64,000 bases of DNA from CAZSHX01 sp964606895 (lineage in GTDB: Bacteria; Bacteroidota; Ignavibacteria; Kapaibacteriales; UBA2268), in the NCBI GenBank assembly GCA_964606895.1, contig CAZSHX010000011.1:12620-76619 (forward strand), in the 5' to 3' direction. Made by a program: the position numbers and the translations under genes. The notes under the pieces were generated by a model, which was not told the origin of the DNA, did no database searches, and was given only the letters and a program-made list of their open reading frames with translations. Numbering within the stretch: position 1 is the first letter of the stretch; every line of letters starts with the position of its first letter. Shown piece after piece: positions 11,001 through 17,798 of this stretch.

Positions 11001-12268
11001 GTTTCAGCGACAGGGTTCATTTGAACAATCAAGCCATTCTCATCGGTTGAAATTACTCCATCGCCTATAGAATGAAGAGTAATAGACAGGTTTTCCTCGC
11101 TCTTTCGGATTGTTTCTTCAGCAAGCTTACGTTCAGTAATATCGGTTAAGAAAGCGATACTCGATATTCCATCTGAAAACTGGATTGGTGCCACAGCCAT
11201 CTGCACCGGAAATTCTGTACCGTCAGAACGCAAACATATTGATTCATATTCCACAGGTACAGGAAGTCCGGCAAGCCGGCGGCGTGTCCGTTCTATGCTG
11301 TCTTCGCGAAATTGAGGTACAAAAAACTCGTGTGCTGGTCTTCCTATCATCTCTTCCAGATTTTTTAAGCCCAGAATATCCATAAATTTTTGATTTGCAT
11401 AGGCACCAAGACCGTTAAGATTGAATAAACCAATAGCCACAGGTGATTGCTCAATAAAAGCACGGAATCTCGCTTCATTCTCTCTTAATGCTTCCTCGGC
11501 AAGCTTTCGCTCGCTGATATCAATGTGGCACCCAATCATCCTCTTTGCTTTTCCATCTTCATCCCACTCAATTACTTTGCCGGTACAAATAACCCATACA
11601 ATTGAACCGTTTTTGTGATGATAACGAACTTCATTATAGAAGGGTATTTTCCCTTTGCTTTCAGCATGTTGGTTATACTTTTCATATACACAGGGTAGAT
11701 CTTCGGCAAATATCAACTTTTGCCAGGATGTTGCCTTGTTTTCAATCTCATTATCTTCGTAGCCAAACATTTTCTTAAAAGTCGGACTCAAATACTCATC
11801 ACCGGTGGGGATATCCCAATCCCAATATCCTGCAAGCGATTGTTCAAGAATTTGTTCGTATATATGGCGTTGTTCAAATAATTTTTCCTCTGCCTGCTTT
11901 CTCTCAGTTATATCCAGGATTAAACCAATCATTTTTATTGGATTGTTATCGTTATCAAATTCTAACTCACCAAATCCATGAACCCATCGTACGACTTTAT
12001 CTTTCTGTCTGATAATCTTATATTCCTTGTCAAATTTTTGCTTATTGCCAATAACTTCATTGGCAAAGTAGTCGTTCATGATTGTCTGCCATTCAGGATG
12101 AATAATCGAAACCCAACCTTGAACAGATTTATCAAAGTCAGACTCTATACCAAAAATATCATCCAGGATTTCCGAACTACTCCAATAGCCACTTTGAACA
12201 TTTAAAATATAATTACCAAGATGAGCAATTTTTTGTGTGTCTTTCAGAAATTTTAAATTTTCAGCCAA
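8081..12268 (-). CDS. Hybrid histidine kinase with PAS, PocR and GAF (5' end unresolved)
   Basis: 1395 residues from a TTG at 12268, but that codon lies inside a PAS linker (QEKLAENL), so the real N-terminus is upstream. Visible order: five PAS domains (about 1-630); a PocR ligand-binding domain (about 650-830) with its Cys pattern CRLC...PCLSCG; GAF (about 855-1005); HisKA with MSHEIRTPMNG near 1037; HATPase with GSGLGLSI; and a receiver from about 1274 with IVMDIKMPLMDG. PocR domains bind small molecules, often via Cys-coordinated metal. The kinase core is a close paralogue of the one in the gene at 4860-8009. The upstream 370 bases are damaged and abut an assembly gap. Confidence 0.88.
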   Translation of the reverse strand: MAENLKFLKDTQKIAHLGNYILNVQSGYWSSSEILDDIFGIESDFDKSVQGWVSIIHPEWQTIMNDYFANEVIGNKQKFDKEYKIIRQKDKVVRWVHGFGELEFDNDNNPIKMIGLILDITERKQAEEKLFEQRHIYEQILEQSLAGYWDWDIPTGDEYLSPTFKKMFGYEDNEIENKATSWQKLIFAEDLPCVYEKYNQHAESKGKIPFYNEVRYHHKNGSIVWVICTGKVIEWDEDGKAKRMIGCHIDISERKLAEEALRENEARFRAFIEQSPVAIGLFNLNGLGAYANQKFMDILGLKNLEEMIGRPAHEFFVPQFREDSIERTRRRLAGLPVPVEYESICLRSDGTEFPVQMAVAPIQFSDGISSIAFLTDITERKLAEETIRKSEENLSITLHSIGDGVISTDENGLIVQMNPVAETMCGWTLAEAKGKSFAEVFRIINSESREPSVDPVEFVIEKGLTVELANHTVLISKDGTEYQIADSAAPIKNKDGKILGVVLVFSDVTEKYKVQQDLKEREEQYNRLVSTMTQGLALHEIICDEQGVPVDYRFLTANKSFEALTGLKIESIIGKTVLELMPGTEKYWIEQYGKVALTGEPAHFENFAREIGKYYEVLAYSPEKNQFAVVISDITERKRAENALQKQVVALTRPLDDTTQIHFKDLFNLVEIQKIQDSFADATGVASIITYPNGTPITNPSNFCRLCIDVIRKTEIGLKNCFKSDAEIGRRNDSGPNIQPCLSCGLWDAGASITVGGKHIANWLIGQVRNEESDEEKILKYAEEIGADPKEYQEALAEVPIMSKDKFLKISEALFNFANELSLKAYQNVQQARFINESKEAEEVIRQNEFRLKSLIELSNMQSNSLEECYNFILNKSMEITGSDIGFYGFVDEAEENVRIFAWSDSVMKSCAVQNKTIDFVVSQTGLWGEVIRQSKPIIINDYSQDHPKKKGIPEGHVDIKNYASIPFFDNNKIVSILSVGNKPSDYTDNDITQLSLFMEGMWGIVRRRQHLSDLKIAKAKAEESEKLKSAFLANMSHEIRTPMNGIIGFSKLMAEQDLTIEERTEYSNILNSSCTRLLNTVNDVLDISKIDAGQMEVKESTFFVNKVINELNKLHYNLFDFKNVALTYSIDEELESIQINSDEQKIYQILNNLLGNAYKFTHDGRVEYGCNIKDEFIEFYVSDTGIGISDDAKELIFGRFNQENLTLARGHEGSGLGLSISRGLVDLLGGRIWVESEKGVGSTFRFTVPLKISKTENRDISIKHQHHSDDTLSKKLKILVAEDEISNYLLAKNILIRGLNAEVIRAENGLETLEIFNDNADISLIVMDIKMPLMDGLEVTRIIRKMNKDIPIIAVTAFALSGDREKALDAGCDDYISKPFDANNLVLKIQKLLD

Positions 12269-12639
12269 TTTTTCCTGTGCCGAATATTTTTCAGTTACAT
12301 CAGAAAAAACAAGTACAATACCAACAATTTTTCCATCTTTGTTCTTAATCGGTGCAGCACTATCTGCTATCTGCTATTTGATATTGAGTTCCATTCTTTG
12401 AAACAAGAACTGTATGATTTGCCAAACCAACGACAATGCCCTTTTCAATTACTGTTTTAACGGGATTAATTGCCAATTCACGAGTTATTGCACTAATAAT
12501 ATGAAATACTTCAGCTAAGGGTTTTCCTTTTGCATCAGCCAAAGTCCATACGCACAGTATTTATGCAACAGCATTAATGTGGACAACAAAACCGTTTTCA
12601 TCAGTTGTGGTCATTTTCAAAAGATTTTCACGCAATTCT
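12269..12639 (-). pseudogene. Damaged PAS segment upstream of the PocR kinase
   Basis: Reading the minus strand, this stretch continues the 8081-12268 protein but with three lesions. A 7-bp tandem duplication (AGCAGAT twice, about 12360-12376) shifts the frame inside the PAS C-terminal half. A TAA replaces the Glu expected in the VAET-C-WT motif. The segment SIGDGVIS is missing before TTDENG. The intervening piece, 12363-12542, still reads as PAS and matches the fourth PAS of the same protein. The lesions sit within 280 bases of the gap, so error or misjoin is as likely as true decay. Confidence 0.6.
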
Positions 12640-12649
12640 NNNNNNNNNN
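12640..12649. other. Assembly gap (10 Ns)
   Basis: Ten consecutive undetermined bases. The right flank ends inside a PAS domain (LRKSEENL...GDGVIST on the minus strand) and the left flank resumes with another PAS start (ELRENL). Hence the true distance is unlikely to be ten bases. Confidence 0.98.
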
Positions 12650-13735
12650 AGTTGAAATCACACCGTCACCAATAGAATTTAGCGTAATAGTAAGATTTTC
12701 CTCGCTTTTGCGAAGTTGTTCGGCGGCGGCAAATTTTTCTTTATAAAATTTAAGCCTCTGTTGTCTCCAGATGAATCCTATACCTGCACCCGCACATACC
12801 AAAAGAGCTATAACAGTGAATAGTAAAAATCCGAATTTTTCTTTTAACTGAGCATAAACTTCAGATTTATCAATACGTGCAACCATGAACCAAGGTGAAT
12901 CTGGAACAGGCTTAATGTATCCGAATACTTCCACACCCCGGTAATCAATGCCTTCAACAATTCCAACCTGACCGAGGACAGCTTTTACGGCAGGGACTTC
13001 TGTTTTTTCTAATGGAATTCTAAGATTCATTGCAGAGTTTTTCTGGAATTTAAGTTCATTAAGGAAAAGAGCCGTATTTCCTTCCCTCCGAAGGATAAGT
13101 GTCTCTGCTGTTTTACTGTGTGTGGGCCATTTGCTTATCATAGGAAAAAGATAATCATCAGGATTAATTCTAAGTTCGATTATAGCAATCATCCTTTTAT
13201 CGTCATCAACAATTGGAACAAGAATCTTTAAAAAAATATTCTGTTTTGTATCGTCACGATAAAAATCCTCAAATACAACTTTTCCTGATTTCAGAGAATC
13301 CAATGAATTTTGCGAAATTAAAGCTTTATTTCTCTCATTACCTTCTGAGATTGAATATTGCTTGAAAAAAACAGTGTCCAACAGGAAAATTCCATTATAT
13401 TTATAGGCATGAAAAACTTTTTCCATCCATGCATTGATTCTTTTTTTTGCATCTAAGTCATCATTATCTGTAAAATATCGTTTGACTAAATCAGAAAATA
13501 CAGAATTATTTTTAAATACAATCCCATCCCCAAGTCGTTCCTTTCGCCATTGTGTAATCTGGCTAATCTTCAATTCGGATATAGCAGTAAGCTGATCTTC
13601 AATCTCGGTTCTGAATTCCGTTTTGTAATTTTGGTAATAAAGATGAGCCGCGGAAAGTATCCCAACGGCAATTACAACAAAAATAATTATGAGCCGGTAT
13701 CCCGAACGACGTTCTTCTCTTGGGTATCTTTCCAT
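12650..13735 (-). CDS. Membrane sensor module of a PAS kinase (3' end lost in gap)
   Basis: I start it at the ATG at 13735 (MERYPREERR) because AGGAC lies about 9 bases upstream; an earlier start at 13783 adds only 16 unlikely residues. A membrane segment (about 14-33) leads to a 270-residue extracytoplasmic domain that resembles Cache-type sensors, a second membrane segment (about 311-333) and the start of a PAS domain (LRKSEENLTITL) that runs into the gap. It most likely is the N-terminus of the PocR kinase downstream, making one protein of more than 1800 residues, but the gap and lesions leave this open. Confidence 0.75.
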
Positions 13736-14413
13736 TAAGTATGTCCTGATAATAATGAAATTATTAAATAAAATATGAAACAAAAATACGAAAATTTTTC
13801 GTACCTGTTAAATCAATACAAAGCGTATATATATATATCGGTAGTTTTCGCTATTTATTAAATAAATATTTTTATATTAAAGTAAATATCTGAATTCTTA
13901 GAATGATAGCTAATATGAAGGAGTTTAAGACCTATGTGAAAAAGCTTTAACAGCTTAAATTCAGACTAAACTAAATATTTTTTTTGTAATCAAACTATTG
14001 GCGGTTTCAATATGTTTAGGGGTTTAGTCGTTTAGTTGATGAGGTGTTGAAGAGAAGAAGCAGGATAAAGAAAAGAAGAAAAATTGAACAAAACATAAAT
14101 GACCGAAGAATCTGTTGATAAATTAGAACTTTGCATATATTTGAAATTCAAAAGTTAAAATTACCTATTCATCAACACGCTCTTCTGAAATTCCAAAATG
14201 CTGAATATTGGATGGTGTGCATGAAAAAAATAGTTTTTTTTCTGAATAAATAGGGCGAATTTTTGAAGGTTATTATAAAAGTTTTTTACTCTTATCTTTT
14301 GAGTTATAAATTTCTGATAGTGAGAAAAAATTTGTATATTTGTGAAATACAAGTAGTGATTTAATTCATGCAATCGTTTGTTAAATATTTTTACTATAAA
14401 TTAAGGACACGAG
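13736..14413. other. AT-rich divergent intergenic region
   Basis: About 680 bases between the divergent kinase and the zincin lipoprotein. It contains an alternating TA run (13826-13837) and a candidate promoter for the rightward gene (14311-14342). A 70-codon minus-strand frame at 14161-14373 has no ribosome-binding site or recognisable product. I see nothing else. Confidence 0.6.
14311..14342 (+). promoter_or_regulatory. Candidate Bacteroidota-type promoter for zincin lipoprotein
   Basis: TATATTTG at 14335-14342 matches the -7 consensus TAnnTTTG; TTTC at 14311-14314, 20 bases upstream, is one base off the TTTG -33 element. It would give a leader of about 65 bases before the ATG at 14414. 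Confidence 0.35.
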
Positions 14414-16552
14414 ATGGTCAAGTTTAATAAGTTCTATCTTGTAATGACATTGATAGTTTTGTCAATGATTCTTAAGGGGTCTGCCTGCAAAGATACCTCA
14501 ACAACTCCTGCGGATAATAATCCAAGTCAGCTGAAATGGACAAATTTAGGGACTAAAACCTTAGATGCCTCCGGTGGTGATGCCGAATTTGATAACATCA
14601 AAATTTCAATTCCACAGGGGAATCTTTCAAAACCCACAAATCTTGTTTTTTCAAAGTCCACAAATAGTTGGATAAATTCTGAGGATGCTGTATCAGATAT
14701 TTATTCTGTTAAATTCGAGAACTCTTCCGAAAATGAAATGGAATTTACTGTCAAATTAACGGCTAAAGAGAATTTGGAAAGTTTGGACGGAATTGCCCTG
14801 ATGCTTGCTTATGAAGTAAATGACGAGATAATGGGCAATAAGGGGTACAACTTTCTGCCCATTGATGATATTCAAATCAAAGGTAATGTGGTAACTGCAA
14901 CCATCAAAGCAAAAATAGTAAGCTCATATAAAACATTCATGAAGAAGAATGTGGAACCTCAGGTTAGTCCGGTGGTTCTTCTTCCTCCCGCTCTGATATT
15001 TCAGGTACTGAAATCTTATTACAACAAAACATCAGTAGAAGGTAACTTTAAAGTTTATGGGCATTATGCTCTGACCGACCCACCTGATGAGATGCTTAAA
15101 ACTTTGGAAATAGTACGTACAAAATTAGGTGATCTGGGATTTGATTTGAAAAGGTGGAGAGACACGAAGATTTGGCCCTGGTGGCCCTTCAGATGCTATA
15201 TTTATCCTTCCAACACATGGGTAATAGGAATGAGTAACAACGAATATGCATTTTTCAGACCGAATTGGATTTCGAGAAATTTAGATTATTTGGCAATTAA
15301 TGCTAAATATATTAAAGGCTCGAATACTCTTAAAGTAAACTTAGGTCATGAATTCTTCCATGCAATTCAATCAACTTATAATCATGAACAAACAACAGCT
15401 TACAGATGGATTATGGAAGCATCGTCAGCTTGGTTTGAAACAATCGTAAGCGACAGACAATGGACACCTCTGACCTACCGAAACAGCACTCAATTCTATA
15501 AAGACGGCATTGAAGGTGTAACTGCCAAGGACAAAGCAAATCATGGTTATCCTTCATTTATTTTGCTTAAATATCTATCTGATAAGTTCGATAACAAAAT
15601 TATTAGTGATATCTGGAAGGAAATAGACACACAGAGTTTTGACGAGAGATATAATGCCGCCAGAGCTATTGCCATGACCGTTGAAAATACTTACAAAAAG
15701 CCATTTAATGAAGAATATTCAAACTTTATTCATGATTTTGTGCAAGGTAAAATCAACAGCTTTTCTCTCGATAACATAGAGTTATTGACTCAAAAAGAAT
15801 GGAGTGTTTCAAAAGCTGATATTATCGGTGGCAAAGAATTCAAAACAAGTGTTGACTACCCCGATTTATCAGCTCAGATGTTTCTGGTTAATTTCAATGC
15901 AGATTTGAAAGATTTAACTGTTGATGCTCCATTTACAATGAAATTCAATCCTGCCGATAAAAATGCTATTGCTTATATACTTAATAATGATGATACTCGA
16001 ACTGATATAGCAGTGATTAACCCCGACAAACCTGAATTCGTAATTGACAAAGTCAAGGATTATGCAGGTAAAAGTATTATGGTAGTCATAGTGAATACAA
16101 ATCACAACACTGATTACAGCGGCACAACAAATATTTCGTTTGTCAAACAAGATGCGAATTTTGAAATGAGAATCATCTCAAACAAAGGTGAACTACCGCC
16201 AAGCATAGACGAAGCCGATTTTGTAATCCCGAACACTGCCAGATACGGGCAGAATTTGCATATCGAAGCCAAATGGGGCAAGGATGTTACAACCTATCCT
16301 GACGGCATGTATTCCGTTATAGCGGGATTTGTTGACAATGATATTGATTTTTGGACTCTCGGTTCATTTTCGGAGCAGATTTACAAGAGTCCTGCTTCAA
16401 CCCAGCATTATTTCAGATTAGATGTACCTATTCCTGCAAAAGATGCAAAAGCAAGGAAGTTTCTAAAACTGCAAATGTCTGTAAAAGCCTCAATGAGTGA
16501 TGGAAGATATTTTCTTCAAGGAAGGATTTATAAAATACCGATTTTGCCGTAA
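14414..16552 (+). CDS. Secreted lipoprotein, putative zinc metalloprotease
   Basis: 712 residues. The N-terminal signal ends in a lipobox (LKGSAC, Cys at about 26), so it is probably anchored to the outer membrane. Residues about 315-345 hold a zincin-type motif, GHEFFHAIQ (HExxH), followed about 25 residues later by EASSAWFE, whose Glu can be the third zinc ligand. This resembles the MXAN_6640 / peptidase-MA-like group of secreted proteases, from memory. The N-terminal 170 residues and C-terminal 200 look like beta-sandwich modules. It has its own candidate promoter and a terminator directly behind it, so it is monocistronic. The substrate is unknown. Confidence 0.8.
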   Translation: MVKFNKFYLVMTLIVLSMILKGSACKDTSTTPADNNPSQLKWTNLGTKTLDASGGDAEFDNIKISIPQGNLSKPTNLVFSKSTNSWINSEDAVSDIYSVKFENSSENEMEFTVKLTAKENLESLDGIALMLAYEVNDEIMGNKGYNFLPIDDIQIKGNVVTATIKAKIVSSYKTFMKKNVEPQVSPVVLLPPALIFQVLKSYYNKTSVEGNFKVYGHYALTDPPDEMLKTLEIVRTKLGDLGFDLKRWRDTKIWPWWPFRCYIYPSNTWVIGMSNNEYAFFRPNWISRNLDYLAINAKYIKGSNTLKVNLGHEFFHAIQSTYNHEQTTAYRWIMEASSAWFETIVSDRQWTPLTYRNSTQFYKDGIEGVTAKDKANHGYPSFILLKYLSDKFDNKIISDIWKEIDTQSFDERYNAARAIAMTVENTYKKPFNEEYSNFIHDFVQGKINSFSLDNIELLTQKEWSVSKADIIGGKEFKTSVDYPDLSAQMFLVNFNADLKDLTVDAPFTMKFNPADKNAIAYILNNDDTRTDIAVINPDKPEFVIDKVKDYAGKSIMVVIVNTNHNTDYSGTTNISFVKQDANFEMRIISNKGELPPSIDEADFVIPNTARYGQNLHIEAKWGKDVTTYPDGMYSVIAGFVDNDIDFWTLGSFSEQIYKSPASTQHYFRLDVPIPAKDAKARKFLKLQMSVKASMSDGRYFLQGRIYKIPILP

Positions 16553-16566
16553 CATTTTTAAAATTT

Positions 16567-16598
16567 AAAAAAGGAGTTCAGTTTGGGCTCCTTTTTTA
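16567..16598 (+). terminator. Rho-independent terminator
   Basis: AAAAAAGGAG and CTCCTTTTTT pair around an 11-base loop and end in a T run, 15 bases after the lipoprotein stop codon. Confidence 0.8.
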
Positions 16599-16720
16599 AT
16601 AGGAAGTAGATGGGTTGATAGGAATGAATTTATATTATACATGGCTCTACAACTATTGGTTTAAAAAAATATTACAAAGATATTATTCGTCAATAAAATT
16701 TTAGAAAAATTTTGGAATTC

Positions 16721-16915
16721 ATGATGTACGAATCAGCAATTTTATCTCAATACGAAATGCTCCCTGAGAATTACAAGCAGGAGGTAGATGATTTTATTGA
16801 GTTCTTACTCTTAAAGGTAAATCGAGATAAAGCAGAGAAGAAACCTCTGAAGCGAAACGGTTTGGGAAGTTTAAAAGGTCTTATAAAAATGGCTGATGAT
16901 TTCGATTCTTTATAA
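16721..16915 (+). CDS. VapB/DUF2281-like antitoxin, orphaned
   Basis: 64 residues from the ATG at 16721 (a TTG at 16712 is possible). The N-terminal MLPENYKQEVDDFIEFLL and the C-terminal GLGSLKGLIKMADDFD resemble DUF2281-type antitoxins: a short helix followed by a toxin-binding tail. In intact modules a PIN-domain VapC toxin follows directly. Here the 3' end runs into the last part of a PIN gene in another frame, so the toxin is lost. The antitoxin frame is intact and could still bind DNA or neutralise another toxin. Confidence 0.65.
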   Translation: MMYESAILSQYEMLPENYKQEVDDFIEFLLLKVNRDKAEKKPLKRNGLGSLKGLIKMADDFDSL

Positions 16916-17030
16916 TCATCATAATGATCCATTTGATAGAATAATTATTTCTCAATCAATGAATAATCAATTTCCAATAATCACTTTTGATAAAAATTTC
17001 AAACAATATCCTATTGAGATAATTTGGTAG
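16896..17030 (+). pseudogene. Remnant of a PIN-domain (VapC) toxin
   Basis: A frame overlapping the end of the antitoxin reads MISILYNHHNDPFDRIIIS and on to QYPIEIIW-stop. HxDPFDRxII followed by ITFDKNFKQYPIxxIW is the conserved C-terminal end of VapC-type PIN domains, including the last acidic active-site residues. The N-terminal 80-90 residues, with the first catalytic Asp and Glu, are absent. The fusion point lies near 16905, consistent with one internal deletion between antitoxin and toxin. Confidence 0.7.
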
Positions 17031-17123
17031 CTTGATTATAGCCAATTGAAACTCCCTTCTATCATGTTCTTCCTCATATTCAAGCAATACTCATTTCAAA
17101 TTTTTAAATTCCCATTATTTTTT

Positions 17124-17150
17124 TGAAACTTTTTTCCGTTTTCTACATCT
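17124..17150 (+). promoter_or_regulatory. Possible ECF-type autoregulated promoter
   Basis: TGAAAC at 17124-17129 followed after 12-14 bases by TCTACATCT resembles the GAAC-like -35 and short -10 of ECF-dependent promoters. It lies about 35 bases before the sigma-factor start. No transcript data; pattern only. Confidence 0.3.
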
Positions 17151-17184
17151 TACTCTATGTATGGAAAAAAATATTTAGAAAACA

Positions 17185-17784
17185 ATGAACGAAAAACAAC
17201 GGCAAAATGAATTTCTCGAGCTTTTCGAACCCGTCAGGGAAAACCTTTCGCGTTTCGCCAGAGCTATGGCAAGGAATAAAGAAGAGGCAAAGGACTTGGT
17301 GAGCGAGGCAATTATGCTTGGTTTCAGTAATTTCCATAAACTGAAAAGTAAAGAGGCTTTTTTGAGCTATATGTTCACGATAATTCGAAGGCTTCACAAA
17401 ACGAACAATTGGAAGAAGAGAATTTTCAGTGAATGGGACGAATCGGCGGCACAGAATCTGATTTCCAACGAAACCACTCCCGAAGTCAGGCTCGATGTTG
17501 AAATTCTTTACAAAGCCTTGAACGTACTGCCCTACAAACAAAAAGAAGCAGTTGTGCTTTTCGAAATATCAGGTCTTTCTATCGAAGAAATTCGCGATAT
17601 TCAGAAAGGAACAATTTCAGGTGTGAAATCCAGATTGAAACGCGGGCGGGAAAGACTTTCCGAAATAATGAATTCGACAAATTCGGTAAACAAAAAACAA
17701 ATTGACGAAAATGACTTATTAAAAGATAGAGATTTTGTAAATATTGACTTATTAAAAATAAATGAACAAGCAATATTAAATTAG
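17185..17784 (+). CDS. ECF-type RNA polymerase sigma factor
   Basis: 199 residues. Region 2 lies at about 10-80 (EEAKDLVSEAIMLGFSNF followed by a basic helix). Region 4 at about 115-168 is a helix-turn-helix (LPYKQKEAVVLFEISGLSIEEI...IQKGTISGVKSRLKRGRERL). The length fits ECF factors, with a 30-residue Asp/Lys-rich tail. It sits 14 bases upstream of a single-pass membrane protein, the usual place of an anti-sigma factor, and has a GAAAC-like motif upstream, so autoregulation and membrane control are likely. Confidence 0.88.
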   Translation: MNEKQRQNEFLELFEPVRENLSRFARAMARNKEEAKDLVSEAIMLGFSNFHKLKSKEAFLSYMFTIIRRLHKTNNWKKRIFSEWDESAAQNLISNETTPEVRLDVEILYKALNVLPYKQKEAVVLFEISGLSIEEIRDIQKGTISGVKSRLKRGRERLSEIMNSTNSVNKKQIDENDLLKDRDFVNIDLLKINEQAILN

Positions 17785-17798
17785 AAGGTTAAAAAAAC

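Noticed and set aside
12360..12376. Programmed frameshift in the kinase
   Set aside because: The shift comes from a plain 7-bp duplication without a slippery heptamer or downstream structure, and lies next to an assembly gap.
12360..12542. 60-residue frame as an independent gene
   Set aside because: It is the middle of a PAS domain cut out by a stop on one side and a frameshift on the other.
14161..14373. 70-codon minus-strand frame before the zincin lipoprotein
   Set aside because: No ribosome-binding site, AT-driven composition (Phe, His, Ile, Lys), no recognisable motif, and it covers the candidate promoter of the next gene.
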